Shown: positions 44,488 through 52,974, numbered from the stretch's first letter. The stretch is 64,000 nucleotides of DNA from Pseudomonas synxantha (GCF_900105675.1 NZ_LT629786.1:6448001-6512000); one strand, 5' to 3'. Notes: a model not told the origin generated them from the sequence alone. Numbers and translations: made by a program.

Positions 44488-45287
44488 CCATCGCCAAATT
44501 CCAAGGCGGCGATGCCGTCATCACCATCCACAATACCCAGCTGCCCATCGTTGAGTATCGCGGCCAGCGTGTTGTCACGCTCGCCATGATTGATCAGGTG
44601 CATGAGCGCCCGGAGGGGACTGCCGGCCGAACCTTCACGGCCCACAGGGAAAGACTGATCGAGGGGGAGGATTATTTCTTTGCCGACACCAGCCAAAAAG
44701 ACGTTTTGCGTTGTTTTGGCATTGAGGTGCCAAACCGGGGGCTGACCCTGCTGGCAGAGCAGGGCTATCTGATGCTGGTCAAGCCTTTCACTGACGACCT
44801 GTCTTGGGCCGTCCAACGGCAGTTGGTAAACAGCTACTTCAGAGTCGCACCCGCGCTGGCGCCGCCGCTTCCTGCGGACTATATCGGCGCGCTGGAACAT
44901 CTGCTGGCTTCGAAGCGTGCAGAGCAGTTGGCGATCGAGCAGCGTGACAAGGCCATCGAAACCAAGGCCGAGATCGGTTCGCGCCGTGAAGCGACAGCGA
45001 TGGCCACGGCTTCGGCGGCTGTTCGCCAGGCCAACCAATTGAAGGAAGAGCTCGGACGCGGGCTGCGGCAGGCCACGGTCGCCGCCGTGGAGAAGGTCTG
45101 CAAGCGCAAGTTCGGCAAGCAGGGTTTCCGCCCACTGAAGAACTGGTGCGCTGAGAACGGCGTGCAAGCCCCGAAAGTCCACGATCCGCGTTATGGCTGG
45201 GTTCGCTCCTGGCCCGCAGCTGCCTGGGCAGACGTTTACCGAATTGACCTGGCTGACCTGTTTGGCGCCGACGGAGATTCCCAATGA
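44484..45287 (+). CDS. ORF6N-domain phage antirepressor
   Basis: A 267-residue protein. The N-terminal 90 residues are an ORF6N domain (TQLPIVEYRGQRVVTLAMID, HRERLIEGEDYFF, GLTLLAEQGYLMLVKPF), found in phage antirepressors of the Bro/KilA-N group. A long helical linker follows (about 130-215), and the C-terminal segment KRKFGKQGFRPLKNWCAENG resembles a DNA-binding end. It probably modulates the phage switch or host regulators. Confidence 0.82.
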   Translation: MTIAKFQGGDAVITIHNTQLPIVEYRGQRVVTLAMIDQVHERPEGTAGRTFTAHRERLIEGEDYFFADTSQKDVLRCFGIEVPNRGLTLLAEQGYLMLVKPFTDDLSWAVQRQLVNSYFRVAPALAPPLPADYIGALEHLLASKRAEQLAIEQRDKAIETKAEIGSRREATAMATASAAVRQANQLKEELGRGLRQATVAAVEKVCKRKFGKQGFRPLKNWCAENGVQAPKVHDPRYGWVRSWPAAAWADVYRIDLADLFGADGDSQ

Positions 45288-45730
45288 TCAAAAACAGCCC
45301 TGTTGTCGCCTGTCTCACCATGGAGATCGCGGCGATCATCCGACAGCACCTCAGCGTGCCAGAACCAACCGCAAAGGGCGGCGACCTGGTATCGCTCGTC
45401 CAATCCTACTGGCGCATCCATAACCTGATTGATGCCCCGGAAGACAAGCCTCGCACAAAGCGTCACCCGTTGAACCAAGGGCAATTGATCGACTTGGAGC
45501 GCGTCTCTCTGACCATCTACCGACAAATCATGGCGTTGACCGGGCTGAGCTTCTATCCGTCATGGCAAGTCTGTGTGGCTGCCGTCCGCATTGAGGCGGC
45601 AGGGGGGCTACTCGATTCCGAGATTGGCCTGGCCGAGGTAGATCGGCTCAAGAAATGGGTGGATGAACTTGGCTTCAAAGCCCAGATCATTGCCGAGCGC
45701 TGGATGGTGGAAGAGGGGGCAACGGCATGA
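45284..45730 (+). CDS. Phage protein, function unknown
   Basis: A 148-residue soluble protein in the early operon, coupled at both ends. The C-terminal ERWMVEEGAT and the LSFYPSWQVCVAAVRIEAAG segment give no recognisable family. Overlap-phased start supports it. Confidence 0.58.
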   Translation: MIKNSPVVACLTMEIAAIIRQHLSVPEPTAKGGDLVSLVQSYWRIHNLIDAPEDKPRTKRHPLNQGQLIDLERVSLTIYRQIMALTGLSFYPSWQVCVAAVRIEAAGGLLDSEIGLAEVDRLKKWVDELGFKAQIIAERWMVEEGATA

Positions 45731-46323
45731 ACAACGTTATCGATTTTCCTCTGGTGCAGGCCGTGGAGATTATCAACGAGGCCCACTTCGAAAAGTTTGA
45801 AGACGCGGCACTCATGCTCATGTCCTTCGAAAAGCTGGCAGATGCAGTCGAGGTTGTTTCTGAGGGTGGCGAGATCCACGAACGTGACGACACCCACGTC
45901 GGCCTGATGGAGGCTTGCATGGCGCTCGCGGTGATGTTTCGCCGTAGAACCGGGCATGACGTACAGACGGTATCTGCTGACCACCTGGACCAAGAGAGGC
46001 GGGGCTTGATGGAAGGCGTTGAGGTTAATTCGCTACCTATTCCAGTCAGGCCTTCTGCGCTTAAACCGCTTCCAACAGAGGCTTTCAGGGGGGTGCCGAC
46101 CGCGGATCTGGCTAGGGTTGGATTCAACTACATCAGCCGATCGCATGAGCACATCAAGGGTAACTGCCCGAAACTCATTGAGCTGGATCTCGCCCGCGCG
46201 CACTCGCTTGACGCCATGGGGGCGCTTGTTGTCCTGATCGAGAGGCTGTCGGGCGGCGTGGCTTCGATTGCCTGCGGCGAGACGCCAATTGCCAATGCTC
46301 CAGGCTCGGAGACGCTGCAATGA
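45727..46323 (+). CDS. Phage protein, function unknown
   Basis: A 198-residue protein in which two helical parts (FEKFEDAALMLMSFEKLADA and LDLARAHSLDAMGALVVLIE) flank a Pro-rich linker (PIPVRPSALKPLP). Early operon, overlaps both neighbours by four bases. No family recognised. Confidence 0.58.
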   Translation: MNNVIDFPLVQAVEIINEAHFEKFEDAALMLMSFEKLADAVEVVSEGGEIHERDDTHVGLMEACMALAVMFRRRTGHDVQTVSADHLDQERRGLMEGVEVNSLPIPVRPSALKPLPTEAFRGVPTADLARVGFNYISRSHEHIKGNCPKLIELDLARAHSLDAMGALVVLIERLSGGVASIACGETPIANAPGSETLQ

Positions 46324-46556
46324 CCACCCCTATGGAATCAACTACCGGGATTCCGGTAGTTACCCCCACCACCGCCGAAGTGGTCGCCGGCCCCTGGCCC
46401 AACTACTCCAATTGCCGCCACCTGCCTGAGCGTGACCGCTGGGAGGTCTACGGCATGGCCAAGGCTGCCCGCGGCGCCCTGCAAGACCGTGGTGTCGTCA
46501 TGACCGAGACCTATGACGCGTTCATCGCCCGGATCACGCGGGAGTTGAACCTATGA
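46320..46556 (+). CDS. Phage protein, function unknown
   Basis: A 78-residue protein with a Thr/Pro-rich N-terminus (TTGIPVVTPTTAEVVAGPWP) and a helical end. It directly precedes the replication gene and overlaps it by four bases. No family recognised. Confidence 0.55.
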   Translation: MTTPMESTTGIPVVTPTTAEVVAGPWPNYSNCRHLPERDRWEVYGMAKAARGALQDRGVVMTETYDAFIARITRELNL

Positions 46557-47353
46557 GCATTCAATCCATGGTGTGGGCGCTGGAGCAGCAAGAGATCAAA
46601 GACTCTACCTGCCGTCATGTGTTGCTGTGCCTGGCCAACTACGCAGGCAGCGATGGGCGCGGGGCTTTCCCTTCAGCATTGACTCTGGCGGTCGACACCG
46701 GTCTTTCCGAGCGCACGGTGCGTTACAAGCTGGACGCCCTTGAGGCTGCTGGCCTGATTCGCCGCGGTAATCAGTCGATCGCGGCCGCTTACATTGACCG
46801 TCACGATCGTCGCCCGGTGGTGTATGACCTTATCGAAAAACGGGGTGCACCAGATGCACCCCGCTCCGAACGGGGTGCAAATGAAGACGCTACGGGGTGC
46901 AGCTCAGAACAGAACGGGGTGCAGATGAAGACAGAACGGGGTGCAGCAGCTGCACCCAATACGTCATCTACCCGTCATCTATCCGTTAATAAACCAAAAG
47001 AAGGCGCAGACAAGTCTGCTGGCCCACGAGGGAAGTCGGGCAAGTTCGATCCGTTGACTGCCAAGCCGGCAAACGCATCGGAACAAGCCTGGGCTGACTT
47101 CTGTGAAATGCGGAAGGCCAAGCGCGCACCACTGACCCTGCGAGCCTGTGAGTTGATTGCCAAGAAGCTGGCCAACCATCCAGAGCCCGACGCGGTGCTG
47201 GATAAGTCCACCACCAGCAGCTGGTCGGACATCTACCCAGAATCGGTGCTGGCTGGTGCTGGTGCCAAGAACGGTAAACCGTCGGCGTTCAACAACCTGC
47301 CCACCCACACCCCGGATATGTACCAAGGAGGCGAAGATGGCCCAGCGTTCTAA
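46553..47353 (+). CDS. O-like phage replication initiator (HTH)
   Basis: A 266-residue protein. The N-terminal winged helix (SIQSMVWALEQQEIKDSTCR, then LTLAVDTGLSERTVRYKLDA, LEAAGLIRRG) is the HTH_36-type domain of phage replication proteins such as lambda O. A low-complexity middle with GCSSEQNGVQMKTERG-like repeats is encoded by iterons, which suggests that the origin is inside the gene as in lambda. Followed by DnaC- and DnaB-like genes. A C-terminal helical part could recruit the helicase loader. Confidence 0.82.
   Translation: MSIQSMVWALEQQEIKDSTCRHVLLCLANYAGSDGRGAFPSALTLAVDTGLSERTVRYKLDALEAAGLIRRGNQSIAAAYIDRHDRRPVVYDLIEKRGAPDAPRSERGANEDATGCSSEQNGVQMKTERGAAAAPNTSSTRHLSVNKPKEGADKSAGPRGKSGKFDPLTAKPANASEQAWADFCEMRKAKRAPLTLRACELIAKKLANHPEPDAVLDKSTTSSWSDIYPESVLAGAGAKNGKPSAFNNLPTHTPDMYQGGEDGPAF
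46840..46957. repeat. Iterons, candidate phage replication origin
   Basis: ACGGGGTGCA occurs at 46840, 46870, 46892, 46914 and 46936; the last four are spaced exactly 22 bases apart. Inverted partial copies TGCACCCCG (46855-46863) and TGCACCC (46950-46956) flank them. All lie within the initiator gene. Confidence 0.75.
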
Positions 47354-48134
47354 TTTCCGCCGCCAGCCTGAGCAGCGCACCTTCGCCGGCGAGTGCCCGG
47401 TCCACGGCGCGGTTGATCGCTCCGAGGTTGAGCAGTTCGACGGCTCTCTGGCAGTACGCCCGTGCAAACAATGCCAGTTCCACGGCCTGCGCGTAGCGCC
47501 ACGGGGGAGCGACGAACATTCGCAGGCGCTGGCCAACCTGCAAGCCGAAAGCGTCAACAGCGCGCTTGTAGGCTCGGGCATCACGCCGCGGTTTGCCGAT
47601 AGCACTCTCGCCACCTACCGCGTCACCACCCCATCCATGACCCTGGCGCTGGAAACTTGCCAGGGCTATGCCGACAACTTCGGTGAGCACTTCCAGGCGG
47701 GGCGCAACCTGCTTTTGTGCGGGAACGTCGGTAACGGCAAGACGCACCTGGCCAGCGGCATCGTCCAGCATGTGATTCGTCAGCACCGTGCCGTGGCAGT
47801 GATCACCACCGCAGCCGAAATCATCCGCGTGTTCAAGCGCTCGATGGATCGAACCGCCGGCTACACCGAGGGCGATGTGATCAATGAGTTGGCGAGTTTC
47901 GACTTGTTGGTGATCGACGAGATTGGCGCCCAGGCCGGCACTCACTACGAGCTGTCGGTTCTGCATGAGGTGCTGGATCGCCGTTACAACCTGGTTCGCC
48001 CGACAGTGGTGGTGTCCAACCTCAACGCCCAAGGTCTGAGCCAGTACATTGGCGAGCGAGCCCTTGACCGGCTGCGCGAGAACAAAGCGCTGCTGGTCGG
48101 TTTCACCTGGGAATCGGCGCGGGGGCGTAAATGA
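47337..48134 (+). CDS. DnaC-like helicase loader
   Basis: A 265-residue AAA+ protein from ATG 47337 (strong AAGGAGG upstream; overlaps the previous gene by 17 bases). A zinc-like N-terminus (CPVHGAV, RPCKQCQFHG) precedes the ATPase: Walker A CGNVGNGKTHLASG, Walker B LLVIDEIGAQ, sensor VVVSNLNAQ and arginine finger in GERALDRLRENK. It would load the replicative helicase at the phage origin, as DnaC or lambda P does. Confidence 0.9.
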   Translation: MAQRSNFRRQPEQRTFAGECPVHGAVDRSEVEQFDGSLAVRPCKQCQFHGLRVAPRGSDEHSQALANLQAESVNSALVGSGITPRFADSTLATYRVTTPSMTLALETCQGYADNFGEHFQAGRNLLLCGNVGNGKTHLASGIVQHVIRQHRAVAVITTAAEIIRVFKRSMDRTAGYTEGDVINELASFDLLVIDEIGAQAGTHYELSVLHEVLDRRYNLVRPTVVVSNLNAQGLSQYIGERALDRLRENKALLVGFTWESARGRK

Positions 48135-49534
48135 ACCACGAGGACAAGTATTACCGTCTCGAGGCCGAGCAGGGCGTGCTGGGCGCGATCATGATCGCCT
48201 CGCTCAACGAAAGCGCCGGAATGCTGGACGAGATCATCTCGCAGATGAAGTCTGGCGACTTCTGGCACCAGGACAACGCTGCGCTGTTCGATGTGATCTG
48301 CGACTGTCATGCGCAGCGTATGCCTGTTGACGCGGTGACGCTGGGCTCGATTCAGCACTATCTGCCCAGCGGGACATCCACTCTCCAATACACCATCGAC
48401 CTATGCCGAGGCGTCCCATCGGCGGCTAATTGGAAGAGCTATGCCCAGCAGGTTAGGAAGTGGGCGCTGGTGCGTCAGTTTCGCGACCTTGGGCGAATCG
48501 TGGACAGCGGCGTTTATGACGATCTGCCAGCAGATGAAATCCTTGATCAGTGTGATTTGGCGCTGGCCGACCTGCGTGACCTGAAGGCATCTGGAAAAGC
48601 AGGTTACAAGCGGATGAGCGATGTTTTGCCGATTGTGCTGGATCACATGGATGACGTGCTCAACGATAAGGCGCCTCCGAAGCTCTCTACCGGCCTGGCG
48701 GATCTGGACAAGCTGATTGGCTTTCTGCGCCAAAAATCAATGGTGGTGATTGGAGGTCGACCGGGCGGCGGCAAGACAATGCTGGGGCTGCAGATCATGA
48801 ATCACGTTGCTACTCGCGGCCACGGCGTAGGGCTGGTGGTAAGTCTTGAGATGCCTGGTGAACAACTGACACTGAGGACCATTGCGAGCCTGGGCGGCGT
48901 AGACCTGCGTCGGATGGATGAGGTCAAGTGCCTGGAGCAAGAAGAGTGGAACCGGATAGGCGTCGCGGCCGGAAAAATCAAGGAGGCAGAGCTCTACCTG
49001 CTCGACACTCCAGGCCTGACGATGCCAGCCATCCGAGCCGAGGCGTTGAAGCTCCAGCGCGAGGTTGGGCTCGATATCCTGATGATCGACTACGTGCAGA
49101 TCGTTGGCACTGACGGCAAATCACAGAACCGGGCGGACGCGGTAGCCAAGGTTTCGATCGCGATCATGAATCTCAGCCGAGAGCTCGCGATTCCGATCCT
49201 GGTGCTGGCGCAGCTCAATCGAGGCCCGGCCAATCGGCCAGGCAAGAAACCACAGGCCAGCGACCTCAAGGAAAGCGGCCAGATTGAGCAAGACGCGGAC
49301 GCGGTGATCCTGGTGCATTACGACCGGGACTCTGAGATGGGCCAGCAGGGCGTCACCGAGTTGATTCTGGATAAGGGGAGGCAAGCCGAAGCCGGCTCAT
49401 GCCTGGTACAGCGTCAAGGCCAGTTCGGGCGGTTCGTCAACTTTGCGGGCCGTGAGCCCACCCAGGAAGAGGTGGAGATCAGCCGCCCCTTCTCCAGCCA
49501 GTACAAGGGGAAGAAGAACAATGAGAAGTTTTAA
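48131..49534 (+). CDS. DnaB-like replicative helicase
   Basis: A 467-residue hexameric helicase. The N-terminal domain (EQGVLGAIMIASLNESAGML, FWHQDNAALFDVICDCH) is followed by the RecA-like ATPase with Walker A VVIGGRPGGGKTMLGLQIMN, Walker B LDILMIDYVQIVG and the Gln/Arg motif in LKESGQIEQDADAVILVH. Length fits DnaB. The phage carries its own helicase and loader, so replication needs little host initiation machinery. Overlaps dnaC-like gene by four bases. Confidence 0.93.
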   Translation: MNHEDKYYRLEAEQGVLGAIMIASLNESAGMLDEIISQMKSGDFWHQDNAALFDVICDCHAQRMPVDAVTLGSIQHYLPSGTSTLQYTIDLCRGVPSAANWKSYAQQVRKWALVRQFRDLGRIVDSGVYDDLPADEILDQCDLALADLRDLKASGKAGYKRMSDVLPIVLDHMDDVLNDKAPPKLSTGLADLDKLIGFLRQKSMVVIGGRPGGGKTMLGLQIMNHVATRGHGVGLVVSLEMPGEQLTLRTIASLGGVDLRRMDEVKCLEQEEWNRIGVAAGKIKEAELYLLDTPGLTMPAIRAEALKLQREVGLDILMIDYVQIVGTDGKSQNRADAVAKVSIAIMNLSRELAIPILVLAQLNRGPANRPGKKPQASDLKESGQIEQDADAVILVHYDRDSEMGQQGVTELILDKGRQAEAGSCLVQRQGQFGRFVNFAGREPTQEEVEISRPFSSQYKGKKNNEKF

Positions 49535-50114
49535 GCTGCTGGACCGCCTGCTGGGGCGCAACGCCGAGCCGTTCGTGCCTGGTGCGCACTTGAGCGCGCT
49601 TAGCTCAAAGATGGAGGCTGGACAGTGCTGGATCGTCCCGGAGGGCGCCGTTGTTGTCCCGTCACCTCCAGAGCCGAAGTACCCGGAAGCCGAGCGAATC
49701 GCCGCGTCGATCCGAGATTTCCCCGAGGACTGGGGCTGGGAGCGCAAGGGGTACGACCTGGTCCACATCCCCAGCGGGTTCAGGCTGTGGGTGGCCAATG
49801 AAGACTATGGCTTGGCCGAGGTCCACCCAAATAACGGAAAGACGGACTTCACGAAGCCTGAGCAGGCAATCATCTGGCCGGCTGTGGCCGATTGGCTTGG
49901 ACACCGAAAGGTCGGGTTCACTGGGAGACTTCCGAAGGCGACCATCACCGGGCGCAGAGGGACTTACTGGTGCTTTGCTCAAGAGCATCCGTGGGCTGGC
50001 GTAGGAAGCTCGCCCGCGGAGGCTTATCGAATCTGGAAGTTCGCCATTTCGGTGGAAGCGCGCGTCGACATAAGCCCTGGGGAATACCTTCAACTGCGGA
50101 GTGTGAAGCTATGA
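49521..50114 (+). CDS. Phage protein, function unknown
   Basis: A 197-residue protein from ATG 49521, overlapping the helicase end by 14 bases. Trp-rich stretches (FPEDWGWERKGYDLVHIPSG, GTYWCFAQEHPWAGVG). No family recognised. Coupled to the next gene as ATGA. Confidence 0.6.
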   Translation: MRSFKLLDRLLGRNAEPFVPGAHLSALSSKMEAGQCWIVPEGAVVVPSPPEPKYPEAERIAASIRDFPEDWGWERKGYDLVHIPSGFRLWVANEDYGLAEVHPNNGKTDFTKPEQAIIWPAVADWLGHRKVGFTGRLPKATITGRRGTYWCFAQEHPWAGVGSSPAEAYRIWKFAISVEARVDISPGEYLQLRSVKL

Positions 50115-50290
50115 CTCGCTCCAAAACGTTAGACGGGATCGTCAGAGGTGCTGAGGCCGAGCAGACAGGCGTTAGATTCCAATATTCACGTTTTCCGCTA
50201 CAAGCCACGGATTGCGGGACCTGCGCCCTGCATCCACAAATTGTGATTGTGGAGGTTTGTAAAAGCCTCGGGAGTGCCGCAAATGAGTAA
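50111..50290 (+). CDS. Small phage protein, function unknown
   Basis: A 59-residue protein from ATG 50111 (TRSKTLDGIVRGAEAEQTGV). The middle DCGTCALHPQIVIVEVCKSL carries a C-x-x-C. Overlaps both neighbours. No family recognised. Confidence 0.5.
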   Translation: MTRSKTLDGIVRGAEAEQTGVRFQYSRFPLQATDCGTCALHPQIVIVEVCKSLGSAANE

Positions 50291-50567
50291 CGTAACGGCG
50301 GCATTGCCGCGTAAAAGCCTGACCTCTGACGAGCGGGATTTTCTGAAACAAGGTAACCGGCTGCTGCTCGACAAGCCCAACGGCCGTATCGGCGCCGCCG
50401 CACTGATGGACCTGGTCGCAGACTGGGGAAACCACCGCGGCAGCCTCGGATTCCAAGACTACGCCCGCCGGTGGATCACCGAAGGGCACGCCAAGAACAA
50501 AATCGCCGACAAGATGCTCCGTGAGCTGTTTGGCCTGAACGAACCGACACCGAGGAAAGCGGCATGA
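50283..50567 (+). CDS. Phage protein, function unknown
   Basis: A 94-residue basic protein from ATG 50283. GRIGAAALMDLVADWGNHRG and DYARRWITEGHAKNKIADKM suggest a helical nucleic-acid-binding protein. It precedes the Q-type gene and overlaps it by four bases; its position resembles ninB/nin-type genes of lambdoid phages. Confidence 0.58.
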   Translation: MSNVTAALPRKSLTSDERDFLKQGNRLLLDKPNGRIGAAALMDLVADWGNHRGSLGFQDYARRWITEGHAKNKIADKMLRELFGLNEPTPRKAA

Positions 50568-50947
50568 ATACAAGAAAACCTTCGCGTCTGCCGCTGGGCG
50601 ATACCGAGTACATGCTTGAGCAATGGGGCTTCTGGCGCATGGATGGCATGGGCGTACCGAGCTATGTGTCACCGTCCTGGGCGATCATGCGGGACATGGT
50701 CCCGTCGACGAGCAAGTCATACGTCATCACGGACGAACTGGCCAGCGTCGTTGATGGTGCGGTCGCCAGGCTTTGCAAGCGTGCGCCAGAAATGGGCGAC
50801 TTCATTTGGCTCTACTATGGAGCCAAGTGGCCAGCCAAGCGTATTGGCAACAAGTACGACATGAGCGAGGCAAAGGCCAGGGAGATCATCAAAACGGGAG
50901 TCGGATGGATAGACTGCTCACTGGAAAAATTCATCGAAGCCGCATAA
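50564..50947 (+). CDS. Q-type late antiterminator
   Basis: A 127-residue protein of the phage antitermination Q family (PF06530-like): QWGFWRMDGMGVPSYVSPSW near the start, CKRAPEMGDFIWLYYGAKWP, YDMSEAKAREIIKTGVGWID and the terminal helix. Q proteins bind DNA at the late promoter and let RNA polymerase read through terminators into the lysis and head/tail genes. It is the last early gene and is followed by the expected promoter and terminator. Confidence 0.82.
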   Translation: MNTRKPSRLPLGDTEYMLEQWGFWRMDGMGVPSYVSPSWAIMRDMVPSTSKSYVITDELASVVDGAVARLCKRAPEMGDFIWLYYGAKWPAKRIGNKYDMSEAKAREIIKTGVGWIDCSLEKFIEAA

Positions 50948-50952
50948 AAAAC

Positions 50953-50981
50953 TTGCACACGCGGAATAGCCCTGTTTTCAT
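50953..50981 (+). promoter_or_regulatory. Candidate late promoter PR'
   Basis: TTGCAC (50953-50958), 17 bases, TTTCAT (50976-50981), just after the Q-type stop and about 40 bases before a terminator, the arrangement on which lambda Q acts. Confidence 0.5.
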
Positions 50982-51023
50982 GGCACCGTGTTCAGCTTTT
51001 CAAGCGCGACACCACATCGAAAG

Positions 51024-51047
51024 CCCGGCCACTGCGCCGGGTTTTTT
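51024..51047 (+). terminator. Terminator in the tR' position
   Basis: CCCGGC (51024-51029), loop CACTGC, GCCGGG (51036-51041), then six Ts. It lies between the Q gene and the first late gene. Confidence 0.88.
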
Positions 51048-51079
51048 ATTGCCTCGAGTTCAACCTTCTGGAGATGCGC

Positions 51080-51244
51080 ATGAAGCTAAAAGCCAAAAGC
51101 AATCTGCTGGAGCGCGCCAGAACGGCATGGGAGGCGGTCGCACGCCAAGTTGGCGAGAACGACTTCTCGCGCCATCCGCGCACCGGCGAGTATTTGCATC
51201 CCGGTGTCGCCATGGGTTGGCGGATCCACAAAAAGAATCTGTAG
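51080..51244 (+). CDS. Small late phage protein, function unknown
   Basis: A 54-residue basic protein (MKLKAKSNLLERARTAWEAV; end GWRIHKKNL) with GGAG six bases before the ATG. It is the first gene after the tR'-type terminator. HPRTGEYLHPGVAMGW could be a loop. No family recognised; the ribosome site is the main support. Confidence 0.5.
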   Translation: MKLKAKSNLLERARTAWEAVARQVGENDFSRHPRTGEYLHPGVAMGWRIHKKNL

Positions 51245-51328
51245 TTTCACCTGTAGCCAGGACAGCCCTCGGGAAGGCCTGGACGTCGATAGCCGGATAG
51301 TGCGACGTACGGAAATAACACCGGCAGC

Positions 51329-51469
51329 ATGAGCAGCTCATTCCTGTGCTATTGGGGCTGGCTCAAGCAGACCGAGGGGAAAGACCCTCACACCTATTTC
51401 AAGGCTCTCCATGTCGGCGGGCCTTCGTCGTTTCTGGAGCACGGTAATGACCGATCAAGCGAAGAATGA
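51329..51469 (+). CDS. Very small late phage protein, function unknown
   Basis: A 46-residue reading frame from ATG 51329 (MSSSFLCYWGWLKQTEGKDP), overlapping the next gene by 23 bases. The upstream GGAA is weak. Aromatic-rich, no family. Listed because no other gene covers 51245-51446. Confidence 0.35.
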   Translation: MSSSFLCYWGWLKQTEGKDPHTYFKALHVGGPSSFLEHGNDRSSEE

Positions 51470-51959
51470 TGCTCAACCAGTGATTGATGCGGTCGTCGTT
51501 GGTGACGCCCAACGTCTGCTCCGCGCACTGCGTGGACTTGCCAAGGCGCTGCCCGAGGTGTTTATCCGTGTTACTGGTCAGTTGTTGAGTACCAAGCAGT
51601 GTGAAAGCGTAAGCGCCGTATGTTTCGGCTTCGGCGCCATCAGCGACTTCTATCACGTTGATGGCAAGGTATTTGGTGCGGTGTACACCGACACCTTCCT
51701 GCTGATTCGCCAGGCTGGCCCAATGGGTGTTGGCATGGCTTACGAAGAGGTCAGGAAGCTGGTACTTGAGGTGCGTGCCGAGTACGACGAAACGGTTCTG
51801 AAGAAGGCGATGCAGCTCAAGGAATCACTGGAAGAGCTGGACCGGCTACTGAGCGGCCACTCTTTCGCTGATAGCAAGCTGACCAGTATGGCTCACGCCG
51901 ACCTGTTCAAAGGTCAAGCCCTGCTGGTAGCGGCCCTGAACCCGATCAAGCGTGAATGA
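51447..51959 (+). CDS. Phage protein, function unknown
   Basis: A 170-residue protein from ATG 51447 with TGGAG upstream. The middle CFGFGAISDFYHVDGKVFGA looks like a small alpha/beta domain and the C-terminus is helical (VRAEYDETVLKKAMQLKESL). No family recognised. It lies between the late promoter and the holin. Confidence 0.6.
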   Translation: MTDQAKNDAQPVIDAVVVGDAQRLLRALRGLAKALPEVFIRVTGQLLSTKQCESVSAVCFGFGAISDFYHVDGKVFGAVYTDTFLLIRQAGPMGVGMAYEEVRKLVLEVRAEYDETVLKKAMQLKESLEELDRLLSGHSFADSKLTSMAHADLFKGQALLVAALNPIKRE

Positions 51960-51985
51960 TCCTGATCGGGTAGCGGAGAATGAAT

Positions 51986-52534
51986 TTATGGCTGGACCAA
52001 GATTTTTTGCAGGAAAGCGGTTTGGCGGGTTAACTCCTCACGCATTTGTGCTTCATCCGGAGCTTGAATGTAAATCTGAATGTCTGCCGTGTACGCCCAG
52101 ACACTCTCTTCCTTCAGCCAGTGCCTACGCAGCCGCACTTCAAACGGAAGGGCGTTATCTGGGAACTCATCACTGTGAGCCAGAGCAATCACGATGCTCC
52201 GGGATAGCACTAGATAAGGATCCGGCGTCTCTGCCCACTGGCGGTTCCTAAAAATAACCGCCACATACATCGATCGCGTGATGCCAGCTTCAGTTTTCGT
52301 CGTTGTGTGCGCGCATCGGAAGGTTTCGAAGTCTTGGCCAGGGCCATTGATGGCGCGAATCAATTTCTCGAGTTCTGGCTCACCTTTGAGTTCTGGTATC
52401 TCGTTGATCCGTTCAGGCTCCTTCGACAACCAGATCATTGGGTGGTGGCCTGTCTCGATATCTGTCGCATACGGCAGGTTCCGATGCCCTGTGGTGTACG
52501 TGATTTGAACACTTGCTGTTTTTTCGTTTTCCAT
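51986..52534 (-). CDS. Minus-strand moron candidate, function unknown
   Basis: A 182-residue protein on the strand opposite to all surrounding late genes, from ATG 52534 with AAAGGA 13 bases upstream. Body: ELEKLIRAINGPGQDFETFR, SMYVAVIFRNRQWAETPDPY, WAYTADIQIYIQAPDEAQMR. No family or signal peptide recognised. The reversed orientation and a flanking terminator at 52588 are typical of morons expressed from the lysogen, for example superinfection exclusion or host-fitness genes. Function is not assigned. Confidence 0.6.
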   Translation of the reverse strand: MENEKTASVQITYTTGHRNLPYATDIETGHHPMIWLSKEPERINEIPELKGEPELEKLIRAINGPGQDFETFRCAHTTTKTEAGITRSMYVAVIFRNRQWAETPDPYLVLSRSIVIALAHSDEFPDNALPFEVRLRRHWLKEESVWAYTADIQIYIQAPDEAQMREELTRQTAFLQKILVQP

Positions 52535-52587
52535 GAGTTGCGTGCGTCCTTTCTGTGTGGAAGCCGAACGATAGCACGGAGCCATAT

Positions 52588-52612
52588 GCCTGCCATTGAG
52601 CGGGCTTTTTTA
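52588..52612 (+). terminator. Terminator upstream of the holin gene
   Basis: GCCTGC (52588-52593) pairs with GCGGGC (52600-52605), then six Ts. Confidence 0.75.
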
Positions 52613-52644
52613 TTCCCTCACTCCCTAACCGGGAGGATATCGAG

Positions 52645-52974
52645 ATGAACATGCCAGACAAACCAGACACATGGGCGTTCGCGTTCGCATGGTTTAGCCA
52701 GCACTTCCCTTTGATCGGCGCCGCCTTGCTGTCTGCCGCGATGGCGGTGTTGCGGATCACTTACGGTGGCGGCACTCGACGCCAGATGCTGGTCGAGGGT
52801 GCCATCTGCGGTGGTTTGACCCTGACCATCATTAGCGGACTGGAGTTCTTCGGCCTGCCTCAGACCATGTCCACCTTTGTCGGCGGCTGGGTTGGCTTCC
52901 TGGGTGTGGAGAAGATCCGCGCCATTGCTGACCGGGTTACCGACTTCAAGCTTCCTGGCCGCAAGGTCGAATAA
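52645..52974 (+). CDS. Lambda-family phage holin
   Basis: A 109-residue membrane protein of the phage_holin_3-like (lambda S/HP1) family. Three hydrophobic helices: LIGAALLSAAMAVLRITYGG, LVEGAICGGLTLTIISGLEF and TFVGGWVGFLGVEKIRAIAD, with a basic tail. It forms the inner-membrane lesion for lysis. GGGAGGATATCGAG precedes the ATG. No endolysin gene is next to it. Confidence 0.88.
   Translation: MNMPDKPDTWAFAFAWFSQHFPLIGAALLSAAMAVLRITYGGGTRRQMLVEGAICGGLTLTIISGLEFFGLPQTMSTFVGGWVGFLGVEKIRAIADRVTDFKLPGRKVE

Noticed and set aside
46840..46957. CRISPR array
   Set aside because: The 10-base repeats with 12-base gaps lie inside a coding frame and are far too short; they fit iterons. No cas gene is present.
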